A DNA stretch of 23,142 bases from a virus: IMG/VR virus record IMGVR_UViG_3300031837_000059, positions 1 to 23,142 of that record; one strand, given 5' to 3'. Made by a program: the position numbers and the translations under genes. Under the pieces are notes generated by a model, which did not search any database, had not been told where the DNA came from, and worked only from the letters and a program-made list of their open reading frames with translations. Positions within the stretch are counted from its first letter, which is position 1. The number at the start of each line of letters is the position of its first letter. Positions 7,948 to 16,841 of the stretch are shown piece by piece.

Positions 7948-8367
7948 ATGGCTTCTCCTAACAAAATCGTTCGTATCGGCCCGGTGGCCCTTACCACGAC
8001 CACGACTACCAATATCTTCAACCCCGGTACTACCACTGGTGGTACGGGTATGCCACTAACGTCTGGCAATCTTTACTTTGTCCTTCGCCATATTCGCGTC
8101 ACTAATAACACTACTGGTGCGCTTCAGGCAGCTCTCTGGCTCGGTACTACTGGTATTAATACTACAGGTGCATCATATGTTCTTGGTGGTATTGCCAGTG
8201 CTGGTGCCTTGACTGATGGTGTCAGCATTCCTGGTTCTGGTGCTGGTAACGTGAACTACGTGGATTGGTACGGTGCTACCCGTATGGACGCTGCCGACTT
8301 CCTCGTTGGCGGTGCTAGCGGTGCTGGTCTGACCATCACAATCGACGCGGAGATGGGCGTTAACTAA
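7948..8367 (+). CDS. small beta-rich virion protein
   Basis: 139 residues, Thr/Gly/Ala-rich with no signal peptide or membrane segment. It starts 'MASPNKIVRIGPVALTTT' and contains alternating hydrophobic strands ('LYFVLRHIRVTN', 'ALQAALWLGTTG', 'LTITIDAEMGVN') that suggest a single beta-sandwich. I recognise no named family. It is set apart by its own strong ribosome binding site after a 19-base spacer, which suggests a product made in many copies, such as a fibre chaperone, decoration or head-fibre protein. That role is inferred only from position and expression signals. Confidence 0.55.
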   Translation: MASPNKIVRIGPVALTTTTTTNIFNPGTTTGGTGMPLTSGNLYFVLRHIRVTNNTTGALQAALWLGTTGINTTGASYVLGGIASAGALTDGVSIPGSGAGNVNYVDWYGATRMDAADFLVGGASGAGLTITIDAEMGVN

Positions 8368-8369
8368 AT

Positions 8370-8783
8370 ATGAGAATCTGGGACGCCACGAAGATTGCAG
8401 CAGCTATTAAGCATTTTCTCAAAACAGAAGAACAGGTTGATGTAATTGAGTGGCTTTCCGACCCCGCCAATATAGTATTAGAGAATGATAATGGTGATCT
8501 AGCTATATTCGAGTATGGTGTTCAGGCAAATAAAATCTATTCTGGACACTACTATTTTAAATCTCGCGGTAAGCAAGCAATAAAAGCTGGTAAAGCATTT
8601 CTTGACGAACTCTTTAATTCATGTTATAATATACACATACTGATAGGTATGGTTCCAATTGAACGCAATGAAGTAAAGTGGATGACTCGTCAACTTGGAT
8701 TTAAGTCTTATGGCCTTCAAGAAGCTCGTGGAAAACAGTACGAACTCTTTATAATCACAAAGAAAGAATTTAATAATGAGTAG
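8370..8783 (+). CDS. GNAT-fold-like protein, T7 gp13-like
   Basis: 137 residues. The order of elements is like a small GNAT acyltransferase fold, and the end 'LGFKSYGLQEARGKQYELFI' followed by 'ITKKEF' closely resembles the end of T7 gp13 and related phage proteins that sit just before internal virion protein genes. The middle has 'FKSRGKQAIKAGKAFLDELF' and a hydrophobic strand 'NIHILIGMVPIERN'. A convincing acetyl-CoA loop (R/Q-x-x-G-x-A) is not obvious, so catalysis is doubtful. In T7, gp13 is needed for virion assembly; an assembly role here is inferred. The codons are more A/T-rich than those of the flanking structural genes. It overlaps the next gene by eight bases. Confidence 0.45.
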   Translation: MRIWDATKIAAAIKHFLKTEEQVDVIEWLSDPANIVLENDNGDLAIFEYGVQANKIYSGHYYFKSRGKQAIKAGKAFLDELFNSCYNIHILIGMVPIERNEVKWMTRQLGFKSYGLQEARGKQYELFIITKKEFNNE

Positions 8784-9273
8784 TCTATTTGGTAGTGGTA
8801 GTGGGGCTCTTGCTGGTGGGACTAATGCTTCTAGCAGTAACCAGGCTTATCCATATCTTCAGCAAGCCCTTAGTGGAAATGTAAGTAATGGTGCGGGTGC
8901 AGGAAACCAACTTGCCAGTATGCTTGGATTGAATGGTACTCCTGCTCAGAACCAAGGATTTACTAATTGGCAAAATAGTACAGGCTATCAGTTCGGTAAA
9001 CAACAAGGCATGAATTCCATTACTGGTAATGCTGCTACCCAAGGTCTACTCAATTCTGGTGGCACATTAAAGGCCCTAGACACCTACGGACAGAACTATG
9101 CAAACACCCAATATGGGAACTACACTAATCAACTTCAAGGTCTACTGAATTCAGGTAATCAGGCAGGTAGTGTAATTGGTAATGCAGGTAATGTGAGTCA
9201 AAGTACGGGCACGAATAATATATTTGGTCAGGGCGGTATTCCTGCCGGTATCGGACAACTGTTGGGCAAATAA
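8776..9273 (+). CDS. putative DNA-transfer (ejection) protein
   Basis: 165 residues of low complexity, dominated by Gly, Asn, Ser and Gln. The core 'NSTGYQFGKQQGMNSITGNA', 'GLLNSGGTLKAL' and 'YGQNYANTQYGNYTNQLQGL' is a pattern repeatedly seen in phage DNA-transfer/ejection proteins encoded between the tail-fibre and large internal-protein genes (P22 gp7 occupies the equivalent place). It is predicted to be carried inside the capsid and released at infection. It starts inside the end of the GNAT-like gene and is followed three bases later by the next ejection-type gene. Assignment rests on composition, motif and position. Confidence 0.5.
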   Translation: MSSLFGSGSGALAGGTNASSSNQAYPYLQQALSGNVSNGAGAGNQLASMLGLNGTPAQNQGFTNWQNSTGYQFGKQQGMNSITGNAATQGLLNSGGTLKALDTYGQNYANTQYGNYTNQLQGLLNSGNQAGSVIGNAGNVSQSTGTNNIFGQGGIPAGIGQLLGK

Positions 9274-9276
9274 GAC

Positions 9277-10638
9277 ATGGCCCTAATGGATCTTCTTCAA
9301 TCCTTAATTGACCCCCAATCTTCTCAAGGTGGTGGAGCTAGTTTTGGACAAACTCAAGGAGCTATTGCCCCAGGTCAGTCCGCTGCACCAGGGGGACAGA
9401 CGAGTACGCCTCTGGCTGAGGTAGTTGTACAAGCTAAGAAAAGAATGGCGCCCCCTGCCCAGTCTGTTGCACCACCCGCTAATCCTGGCCCACTAGCCGC
9501 ACCTCCTAATATTGGCACTCCTCAAGTTGATCCTGGGGTTCCAGATCAAACACCACAACCCCCAGGTATAAACTACGACAATAGTGGAGCTGCTCAAGCT
9601 GTTAATTCGGCTATTTCGGGCGAGCATCCTCGTGGTGGAATGGCTAATAGTGGTGTGTATGGGCTACTTCCTCAGGGTCTTCAGCATGGTACCATGCGTA
9701 ATATCCTCGGTGCTCTCGGGGACGCCCTTCTTGTGTCCGGTGGGCGACAACCTGCTTATGAAGAGCGGATGCAACGTCAAGAACTCGGCCAAGCTATGGC
9801 AGGGATGGATATTAATGATCCGTCATCTGTAGCTGCAGCTAGTCAACGAGCCCTAGCTACTGGTGCAACTGGTGGTGCTGACATCTATGATAAGTCTACC
9901 GCACTCGCTGAACAGGCTAGGTTGCGCCAACAGTACATGGAATACAACAATACCTATCGAACCGGAATGCTTGGTGTTAGACAGGAAGCCCAACAAGCAC
10001 AAGCCGCTGGTATTGCTGATCGATATAGACCACAAATCGGCGGAATGCTGAGCGGTATTAAAGACCCCGCTATATATGCCCAGAAGTACCAATCACTAGC
10101 ACCTCTTGCTAAACAGATTGGTGGCCCTCTTGCAACCCCAGCTAGTTTGTGGTCTATACCCGAACCTGGTGCCTGGACACCTGACCTAACTGGTACGTAT
10201 GGTATGACATCTAATAACATTCAACAGGCGTCTGATCGTAGTGCTCAACGAAATGTCAGTATGCGTAATGCTGATGTGAATGCTGGTGCTAGGGTTCAGG
10301 CTGCCGGTATCAGTGCTAGTCGTCCAAGTGCGACTACAGAAATTCAAGGACTTGAACAAGCAGTAACCGACGGTAGTGCTACTCCTGCTCAAACTGCTCG
10401 GTTCAACTACTTGACTACACACGCCACAGGAAGAGCACCCAGACCCCTACTTAATACGGGTGGTGGTGGAACTGCTCCCCCGGCTGTACCCGCCTCCACA
10501 AATCGCAACGCTGCAGTTAGTTATCAAGGAGGAGTCCCGGTATTTACAGAGGAACAAGCTCGGGCTCATGCAACCCCCGGTAATTCTGGTAAGCACTTCT
10601 ATATCCAAGGTCAACCCGGACTACAGGTCTTCCATTAA
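9277..10638 (+). CDS. putative internal virion / ejection protein
   Basis: 453 residues. Residues 15-110 are Pro/Gln/Ala/Gly-rich and probably disordered ('PPAQSVAPPANPGPLAAPP'). The middle (about 115-280) is Ala/Gln-rich and helical with 'LPQGLQHGTMRNILGALGDA' and 'ALAEQARLRQQYMEYNNTYR'. The C-terminal third ends in a small segment 'PVFTEEQARAHATPGNSGKH'. Such an architecture, a disordered head followed by long helices, between a small DNA-transfer gene and a giant internal protein, is typical of phage ejection proteins (P22 gp20/gp16, T7 gp15 positions). No enzyme motif is visible. The stop codon shares its last base with the ATG of the next gene (TAATG). Confidence 0.45.
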   Translation: MALMDLLQSLIDPQSSQGGGASFGQTQGAIAPGQSAAPGGQTSTPLAEVVVQAKKRMAPPAQSVAPPANPGPLAAPPNIGTPQVDPGVPDQTPQPPGINYDNSGAAQAVNSAISGEHPRGGMANSGVYGLLPQGLQHGTMRNILGALGDALLVSGGRQPAYEERMQRQELGQAMAGMDINDPSSVAAASQRALATGATGGADIYDKSTALAEQARLRQQYMEYNNTYRTGMLGVRQEAQQAQAAGIADRYRPQIGGMLSGIKDPAIYAQKYQSLAPLAKQIGGPLATPASLWSIPEPGAWTPDLTGTYGMTSNNIQQASDRSAQRNVSMRNADVNAGARVQAAGISASRPSATTEIQGLEQAVTDGSATPAQTARFNYLTTHATGRAPRPLLNTGGGGTAPPAVPASTNRNAAVSYQGGVPVFTEEQARAHATPGNSGKHFYIQGQPGLQVFH

Positions 10639-13600
10639 TGGCTGACCCTTGGGGTCCTGCACAGCCTACACCAACTTCTGGGGGCAATCCCTGGGGTCCT
10701 GTAAGTGCGCCTGTACCACAGTCGAATGATCTGTGGCATGAGGTTCTTGGTTATGCTGGTGGTAATAATGACACTGTAAATAAACTGGGCAACGCTGCTG
10801 GTGCGGTGTACAAACAAGCTGTCGCCAGCGGACCAATTATGAATGGTCTTCCTGGTGTTGCTGATGTGATCTCAGCAGTTCCTGGTTTGCATGATGTTGG
10901 TCAGAGTCAGGTTGCTCAGGGTATCCAGAAAGTCCTTCCGCCGCTTATGGGCGGCCGTACCCCTGGTGTACGTGACATCATGGAGCAGTCTGGTTTTGGT
11001 CGTCAACCGGGTGAGACGGACGCGCAGTTACATCAGCGTTACAACCAAGGTCTGACTGACATCAACCAGCAAACTACCGCCGAAGCGACTGCTAATCAAA
11101 TTGGCAATGCTAATGGTAGTCTTGGTGACAAAGCCGCTCGTGTGGGCCAACAGGTCCTCAATATTGGTGCGGGTGTTGCTGCTAATCCCCAGTATCTTCT
11201 TGCTCCTCAGATGGGTCTTGGTGCCGGTATGGCTGGTCGTCTTGGTGGTGCTATGGCGGGTAATGCTATTATAGGCGCTGCTGGAGATGCGGCTGCTCAG
11301 ATGATGGATATGGCTCAGGGTCAGAAGAAAGACTTCGACATTGAGCAGAACCTTAAGTCTGCTATGATTGGTGGTGCTGTGGGTGGCGCTATTCACGGGG
11401 CCGTAGAGGTCAGTCCATTTGTCAAGGGCCTCTTCGGTAACAGAGGTATTGACACAACCCCACAGGCTGATCCTAGGCCCAGTCAGATAACGCCTATGAC
11501 ACAGGATCATGTGCAACTTAATGCACAAGACCATGCTCAGTATCAGCAACTGTTGCAGACTGGTAGTGTGGACGACATCAAGAACTTCTTCCAGGGTAGG
11601 CAAGGTCCTCAGCCTAACTGGCAGGATGTCAATACCTGGGTTGAACATCGTGATGGACAGAGCCGTACTGGTCCAGTTCAACAGACGCTGCAACCAGATT
11701 TCAACTATCAGGATCAATACAATCAACACGCGGAGATGGTACAGAATGAACAGCACCGCCAAAATGTTGAAGATCATGTCAACAACCAGACTGCTGGCTG
11801 GACTAATGCTCCTAATGTGGAGGTTGTTCATGGGCCTGCTGACATTGCTGATCCTGGAGTTCGCGCTCAAGCACTAAAAGAAGATAGACCGGGTAGTTCT
11901 AGTGAAGGCGCTCCCGGATTCTATGGTAAGGACGGTACTGTTCGAATTTACAGTGGCCGTAACGCCACCCCTGAAGATGTGAATGCACTCTTGTATCATG
12001 AGGGCCTTGGCCACTTTGGTCTTGCCCAACAGTTCGGGGACAAACTTGATAGTACTCTGACTAGTCTTCTTGATCGTAATGTGAACCAACTGAGTCGCGA
12101 CACAGACGCTTGGCAGAAAGCAAATCCCAAGGCGTATGGTGGTAACAGATTACGGGCTGCCGAGGAAGTTCTGGCTGAACGGTCTGAGAGTGGTGCTATG
12201 CCAAAGAACTGGAAGGACGCCATGGAAAGTGCTGTCCGCCAGTTTGGTCGTAAGATGGGGCTTAATCTCAGCTATAATGATGCGGAAGTGAGTCATATTC
12301 TTGCTATGTCTCATGACGCTGTGATTAACGGCAAGTCTGGTGCTCGTGAGAATGGGTTCAACAGTGCTGGTAATCGGTTCATGTTTATCGGAAAGAACTC
12401 TCGTGGATTTGACCCATATGATGCGGGCACTTTCAGAGCGTCTGATGGCCAACAGCGTTCTGAAATTAGCGATAAAGATGCTAAACTTATTCCTCATCTC
12501 CAAGGCCCCACACTAGCGGATCACCTAGATCACCCAGAGTTGTTTGATCGATACCCTGAGCTACGCGATATTCCTGTGTCTTATAAACCTCCTGCTGGTT
12601 CAGACGGAGCGTACTGGGCTAAGGAACAGGGTGGTCCTCACATTGCAATTAGGCCAGATTCCCCTGACGTACTTAGGTCAGTTCTGCATGAAACGCAACA
12701 CGCAATTCAAGATATTGAAGGCTATCCCGATTTCAGAAAACTAGTTAATAATGGCGAAACTACTTCTAAGAATAGTGAATTTGGTTATCGAGATCACCCT
12801 AGCGAACAAGAAGCCTTTACCACTGAGGATAGGGCTGGTATGTCTATGCGTGAACGTGATGCTAATCCAATCAAGTTCATGCGGTCTAGAGATGAAGACG
12901 GTAAACCCCCTTATCTCGGGTTCAACCGTAGAACAGGCGATACTGATTCGCCTGCGTATCAAGACACACTAAAAGATTTTATAAATAGTGTCGAAAATTT
13001 CACCAGTAAACATACCGAGGAGATTAGTAGGTTTCAACAAAGTGCTGAACGGTATAAGAAAGACTGGGAAGAGGGGCGGAAAGGTTCATTTGATGGGCCT
13101 CCTAGTGAAAGTCAGGAAATTGCAACCTCTCGCAGGCTTGCACTATTCAATATGCTTGATAAAGAATTGTCTGGTTTTCATGAAGCAGATATTCATAATC
13201 TTAAGTCTAGCCTAGAAAGCCCATATAGTCATGAGAGTTATATGGATGCTCTTTATGCGAAAGCTAATGAAAGTCTATCTAAAGATCAGAATAAGTTCAT
13301 GACTCGTGCCCAACAACTTCGGAATCAAATTGCTCGTACTGGTTATATCCCCGAAGATCTTCAAGGCATTCATGACGAAGTTGAGAAGTACAATGAAGGT
13401 AAGGAACCAATCAGTTGGGAAGAAACCCGCGCCAGAGCTTTTGAACTTGGCCTCAACCCTAATAAGATTCCTCAAGTCAAACAAGGTGAACTGACTGCTC
13501 GTATCATGCGTGCTGGTGCTAGTGCTGACTTGGCTGCCGCAAAGGCTGATGACATTTTAAGTCGTCTTGGAACTGACCAATGGAAAGAGACAGATCAAAC

Positions 13601-15806
13601 CGATCTTGCTAAAGCAATTGCAGATCGTAATTGGGCAATGCACACTTTTCTCGGTCACACCTCGGAAGCTGGTCGTGCTCTGAATGTGAGTAAGGTGTTC
13701 AGGCAATATAGTGCGGGGCATATTGGCCCACTGCTAGACGCACTTCGTGAGAATGAGAGTGGTCTAGCACTCTTGGCTGATCCTACTAATCCTCAGGCCA
13801 TGTTGTTCATGCAACAACTAAAGGCTGACCTCAAGGATGGTGCTAACCCTAAGGCGGCTAATGTTCGTATGGACGCGGTTAACAAACCCTATTGGTGGCA
13901 GTATCTTACTACCTTCCATATGAATATGATGTTGAGTGCGCTCTCCACTCACGTCAAAGCACCTATTGACATGACTACAGGTATTCTCCGCAATGTAATT
14001 GAGAAGTCAGTAGCGATACCAATCAGTAAGACCAAGCAACTATTGGGTGGTGGTCCTGGGGTTGAGTTCGGGGAATTAGCTAGTCATATCTTTGGCTTGG
14101 GTGGTGCTGTTGCGGACGGGGAAGTTTATCGTGCTGTGGCTAGGGCCGCTAAGACTGGTGACAGTTCATATGTACGTCCCATAAATAATACAACCCTTAA
14201 TGAGAGGATCAATCAACTTAGCGGTCAAAACGATCCTGTTTTGCAAGACCAAGCTAAACTTGACACTGGACGTATTACACAAACCAATTTCGCCAATCAG
14301 TTTGGGGCTATTTCTAGTCCCAGATTTACTGGTGCTGCTAGTATTATCAATAAACCTACTGACCTCATTTCAGCCCAGGACACCTTCTTTCGGTCTGTTG
14401 AGATGAATGGTCAACTGCGTTCTATTGCTTATCGAGAAGCTACAGAACAACTTGGACCTAAGGCATCTATCTTTGATAAGATGTCGCTCGGTAAAAGTCT
14501 TGCACTCAATCCTACCGAGAGTATGATTAAAGAAGCATACCTTCAGACTAATAAAACCCTTCTATTGAATGACAACCCACTTAATACTGCGATCAATAAA
14601 CTGCGTGTGGTCAAACCTGGGATGAATGGCTTTCAACAGTTTATTTCATTTGTGGTTAGCAACCTCGCACCCTTTATTCGCGTGGAGTCTAACAACCTGC
14701 TGAACCGTGTGATTGATCGGTCACCACTTGGTTTGTATCAGCTATTTGATCCCCGCTCTGACATCCGTCAAGGTGGTGCTAAGGCCGACATTGCTTGGGC
14801 TAGGATTGCCTATGGTAGTGCTCTTCTTGGACTTTACTGGAACATGGCAGATCCGGCAAGAAAACTACAGACTGGTAGTGGTCCAGACAATGTGGACAAG
14901 TACAAGGAGAAGATTGCTGGTGGGTGGAGACCTAATGCTGTCAGCGAGAATGGCGGCTACAATACTGGTGGTCAGTTGGGTATGTCTGTTAATCCTTTTG
15001 ACGTACATAACAAGACCGCCCAGCTAGTTGCCAGTGCTCGGCAAGCCTATGATGCTGGTATGAGCACACAAGGTTGGGGTTCGGCTCTAATGATTGCTGC
15101 TGGGTCTGTTGGTTCTAATCTAGCTAATATGTCTTGGTTGTCTGATGTACACCCGGCTATTGAAGCTGCCACTGCACATGGTCAAACTGCAAGACAGGCT
15201 GTTACCAGTTTTGCCAGCAATACTGCTAATACTTGGTTACCTGCGGGAATGAACCAAGCTGCACGACTTAATGATCCTGATCAACGTGACACTAATGCTA
15301 CAGGAACAACCGCGCAAAGATTTGGTGGGGCTATTGCTAATTCACTTCAGTCTGAGATCCCCGGTCTGCGTAAAGATCTACCAATCAAATACAATGTGTA
15401 TGGCAGTCCGCTAGCTAATGGAGCTAGCCTTACTGGTGTCCACACAATCATTCCAGGTTTGAGTGGCAATGGTACGACTGAAACCAATGATCCTGGCGAG
15501 CGTGAACTTGACCGTCTTCAAGCAATGTCGCCCAACAAAGCGTTGATGACACCAGTCCAACATTCGATCTCTAAAGACCCACAAGATAGTTCAGCAGGGA
15601 AAATACAACTGACTACAGCTCAGTTCGAGGAGTATCAGCATTTGGCTGGTAGTAATACAGTCAACTATGTCAAGCAAATGATGAACGATGGTAGTTGGTC
15701 CAAAATGACTGATGAACAGCGAGCTGAAGAAGTGTATGGCAAGAATGGCATTGAACAGGATATGAAGAAGGCAGCAGCAGAAGTGATAAGATCGGGGATT
15801 AAATGA
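10638..15806 (+). CDS. giant internal 'polyvalent' virion protein with two zinc-metallopeptidase motifs
   Basis: 1722 residues, the largest gene here. The N-terminus repeats 'WGP' motifs. About 170-260 is a Gly/Ala-rich hydrophobic stretch ('GLGAGMAGRLGGAMAGNAI') that could be membrane-active. H454-E-G-L-G-H459 in 'LLYHEGLGHFGL' is an HExxGH zincin-like motif, followed by an acidic helix 'RAAEEVLAERSE' that could give the third ligand. H684-E-T-Q-H688 in 'LHETQHAIQDIEGY' is a standard HExxH, with 'SEQEAF' (E723/E725) downstream as a candidate third ligand; this resembles the HExxH module of phage polyvalent proteins. Residues ~780-1050 are helical and charged, and the last 650 are mixed helices with hydrophobic patches. 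Giant proteins of this kind are packaged and injected, where they open the envelope and may act on host proteins. Those roles are inferred. Confidence 0.65.
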   Translation: MADPWGPAQPTPTSGGNPWGPVSAPVPQSNDLWHEVLGYAGGNNDTVNKLGNAAGAVYKQAVASGPIMNGLPGVADVISAVPGLHDVGQSQVAQGIQKVLPPLMGGRTPGVRDIMEQSGFGRQPGETDAQLHQRYNQGLTDINQQTTAEATANQIGNANGSLGDKAARVGQQVLNIGAGVAANPQYLLAPQMGLGAGMAGRLGGAMAGNAIIGAAGDAAAQMMDMAQGQKKDFDIEQNLKSAMIGGAVGGAIHGAVEVSPFVKGLFGNRGIDTTPQADPRPSQITPMTQDHVQLNAQDHAQYQQLLQTGSVDDIKNFFQGRQGPQPNWQDVNTWVEHRDGQSRTGPVQQTLQPDFNYQDQYNQHAEMVQNEQHRQNVEDHVNNQTAGWTNAPNVEVVHGPADIADPGVRAQALKEDRPGSSSEGAPGFYGKDGTVRIYSGRNATPEDVNALLYHEGLGHFGLAQQFGDKLDSTLTSLLDRNVNQLSRDTDAWQKANPKAYGGNRLRAAEEVLAERSESGAMPKNWKDAMESAVRQFGRKMGLNLSYNDAEVSHILAMSHDAVINGKSGARENGFNSAGNRFMFIGKNSRGFDPYDAGTFRASDGQQRSEISDKDAKLIPHLQGPTLADHLDHPELFDRYPELRDIPVSYKPPAGSDGAYWAKEQGGPHIAIRPDSPDVLRSVLHETQHAIQDIEGYPDFRKLVNNGETTSKNSEFGYRDHPSEQEAFTTEDRAGMSMRERDANPIKFMRSRDEDGKPPYLGFNRRTGDTDSPAYQDTLKDFINSVENFTSKHTEEISRFQQSAERYKKDWEEGRKGSFDGPPSESQEIATSRRLALFNMLDKELSGFHEADIHNLKSSLESPYSHESYMDALYAKANESLSKDQNKFMTRAQQLRNQIARTGYIPEDLQGIHDEVEKYNEGKEPISWEETRARAFELGLNPNKIPQVKQGELTARIMRAGASADLAAAKADDILSRLGTDQWKETDQTDLAKAIADRNWAMHTFLGHTSEAGRALNVSKVFRQYSAGHIGPLLDALRENESGLALLADPTNPQAMLFMQQLKADLKDGANPKAANVRMDAVNKPYWWQYLTTFHMNMMLSALSTHVKAPIDMTTGILRNVIEKSVAIPISKTKQLLGGGPGVEFGELASHIFGLGGAVADGEVYRAVARAAKTGDSSYVRPINNTTLNERINQLSGQNDPVLQDQAKLDTGRITQTNFANQFGAISSPRFTGAASIINKPTDLISAQDTFFRSVEMNGQLRSIAYREATEQLGPKASIFDKMSLGKSLALNPTESMIKEAYLQTNKTLLLNDNPLNTAINKLRVVKPGMNGFQQFISFVVSNLAPFIRVESNNLLNRVIDRSPLGLYQLFDPRSDIRQGGAKADIAWARIAYGSALLGLYWNMADPARKLQTGSGPDNVDKYKEKIAGGWRPNAVSENGGYNTGGQLGMSVNPFDVHNKTAQLVASARQAYDAGMSTQGWGSALMIAAGSVGSNLANMSWLSDVHPAIEAATAHGQTARQAVTSFASNTANTWLPAGMNQAARLNDPDQRDTNATGTTAQRFGGAIANSLQSEIPGLRKDLPIKYNVYGSPLANGASLTGVHTIIPGLSGNGTTETNDPGERELDRLQAMSPNKALMTPVQHSISKDPQDSSAGKIQLTTAQFEEYQHLAGSNTVNYVKQMMNDGSWSKMTDEQRAEEVYGKNGIEQDMKKAAAEVIRSGIK

Positions 15807-16042
15807 AGTTACTAATTGGTTCCATTAATATAGCGGATGTTGTTGCACTTGGTGTAATTGCTGGTACAATAGCAAAACTACTACCAGAGTTGGCCGCGCT
15901 ATTGGCTGTAGTCTATTATGGATTTGTTATCTACGACAGAATACGATATGGTCCTGAGCTAGAACGCCGTACAACTTATGATCAAAAAGACATGACTAAA
16001 AGTGAGAAAAAGGAAAATAATGATGCAATTGGTAAAACCTAA
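15803..16042 (+). CDS. small membrane protein
   Basis: 79 residues. A hydrophobic stretch from about residue 9 to 45 ('IADVVALGVIAGTIAKLL', 'ELAALLAVVYYGFVIYDRI') forms one or two membrane segments, followed by a strongly charged tail ('MTKSEKKENND'). The layout is holin-like, but a virion or membrane-anchor role is equally possible, and a better holin candidate lies on the other strand at 16646. It starts on an ATGA overlap with the giant gene, so it is translated as part of the late block. Confidence 0.55.
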   Translation: MKLLIGSINIADVVALGVIAGTIAKLLPELAALLAVVYYGFVIYDRIRYGPELERRTTYDQKDMTKSEKKENNDAIGKT

Positions 16043-16259
16043 CTATTCGGCCAGGTCACCAATCGTTAATGACAACAACTTTGTAGATGGGAATCCCCCT
16101 ATAAGCACTCCAACGATTGGTAGCCCACAGGCCACATTCAATCCTGGTGCTAAGTCCGGGCCACTGCCAAACGGACCGCCCAAGTACATCCAACCTCAGG
16201 GGAAGAGGCCGATGTCAAAGGGTATGAGTAATAAACGACTACCGATGAATAATGTGTAA
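16020..16259 (+). CDS. small proline-rich hypothetical protein, last gene of the left arm
   Basis: 79 residues, Pro/Asn/Gly-rich and probably disordered ('PNYSARSPIVNDNNFVDG', 'PGAKSGPLPNGPPKYIQ') with a basic C-terminus ('GKRPMSKGMSNKRLP'). The frame could be extended to a GTG at 16002, but AGGAA at 16011-16015 sits correctly for the ATG at 16020 (or the adjacent ATG at 16023), so I place the start there. It overlaps the end of the membrane-protein gene. The stop TAA is only a few bases before the terminator hairpin. Family not recognised. Confidence 0.5.
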   Translation: MMQLVKPNYSARSPIVNDNNFVDGNPPISTPTIGSPQATFNPGAKSGPLPNGPPKYIQPQGKRPMSKGMSNKRLPMNNV

Positions 16260-16262
16260 TAA

Positions 16263-16292
16263 AAAACCCCTAGGCGCAAACCTAGGGGTTTT
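16263..16292. terminator. bidirectional rho-independent terminator between convergent blocks
   Basis: AAAACCCCTAGG, loop CGCAAA, CCTAGGGGTTTT is a perfect 12-bp inverted repeat with an A-run on one side and a T-run on the other. It can stop transcription from both arms, whose last genes end at 16259 (+) and 16305 (-). Confidence 0.95.
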
Positions 16293-16304
16293 CTTTTATG
16301 TTCT

Positions 16305-16649
16305 TTAGAGTAGAGCTGGAAGTGATTTAATCGCTAGACCGAGAAGTGATTGAACCAATGTGGACCCAATCGTTTCTGCGTCTTTAATCAGATTACCACC
16401 TTGGCCTTCACCCCATTGAAGAAACATCTGTTCGAGGTTCTCCAATGTGGTACCAGAGAGAACAGCCTTTTCAATGGTTGGAAGGAAAACCTTGGCAGAA
16501 CTAACCACACTGTTAACCACAGTGGCTTCAGCAGCGCCAAAGACAGTCTTTACAACCGACCACACTTCTTCAGCAGCACCTTCAACCTCATGCTCAAGCC
16601 AGCCACCAGCCGCTTCTAGATCATGTTCGATAGTTTGAATAAAACTCAT
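16305..16649 (-). CDS. helical hypothetical protein, last gene of the right arm
   Basis: 114 residues, almost entirely amphipathic helix: 'FIQTIEHDLEAAGGWLEHEV', 'VWSVVKTVFGAAEA', then a hydrophobic C-terminal stretch 'TLVQSLLGLAIKSLPALL'. Proteins starting with an 'EHDLxxAxxWLEHEVE' pattern occur in many phages as short uncharacterised genes, often beside holins. Its ATG lies in an ATGA overlap with the holin-like gene, so the two are co-translated. A lysis-related or membrane-peripheral role is possible but unproven. Confidence 0.55.
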   Translation of the reverse strand: MSFIQTIEHDLEAAGGWLEHEVEGAAEEVWSVVKTVFGAAEATVVNSVVSSAKVFLPTIEKAVLSGTTLENLEQMFLQWGEGQGGNLIKDAETIGSTLVQSLLGLAIKSLPALL

Positions 16650-16840
16650 TTAACTGGGGTGACCTTTCCACGAATAAGCATACCAACTGCCAGAGTGACA
16701 ACCAGAGCGATGATGTTCTTGTAATCTTGTTGCATGGCACTAGCTTGCACAGCAGCAACCACAGCGGCACCACCACTAGTCCAAACGATAGCAGGCTCAG
16801 AGCTGATAGCCAGCTTGATCCAGTTTAGAAATCCATTCAT
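16646..16840 (-). CDS. putative holin
   Basis: 64 residues with two predicted membrane segments, about 17-36 ('AIVWTSGGAAVVAAVQASAM') and 42-57 ('NIIALVVTLAVGMLIRG'), a short N-terminus and a basic end 'RGKVTPVK'. Size, topology and the 'R.KVTPV' ending are typical of small two-segment phage holins. Holins permeabilise the inner membrane to release endolysin; the M15 endolysin of this arm is encoded 4.5 kb upstream in the same transcript. A GAGG sequence in the end of the ribonucleotide reductase gene serves as ribosome binding site. Confidence 0.55.
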   Translation of the reverse strand: MNGFLNWIKLAISSEPAIVWTSGGAAVVAAVQASAMQQDYKNIIALVVTLAVGMLIRGKVTPVK

Positions 16841-16841
16841 A

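Noticed and set aside
11028-11870. Minus-strand 280-residue frame opposite the giant internal protein gene
   Set aside because: Low-complexity Ser/Thr/Leu product with no domain; mirrors the codon pattern of the real gene on the + strand.
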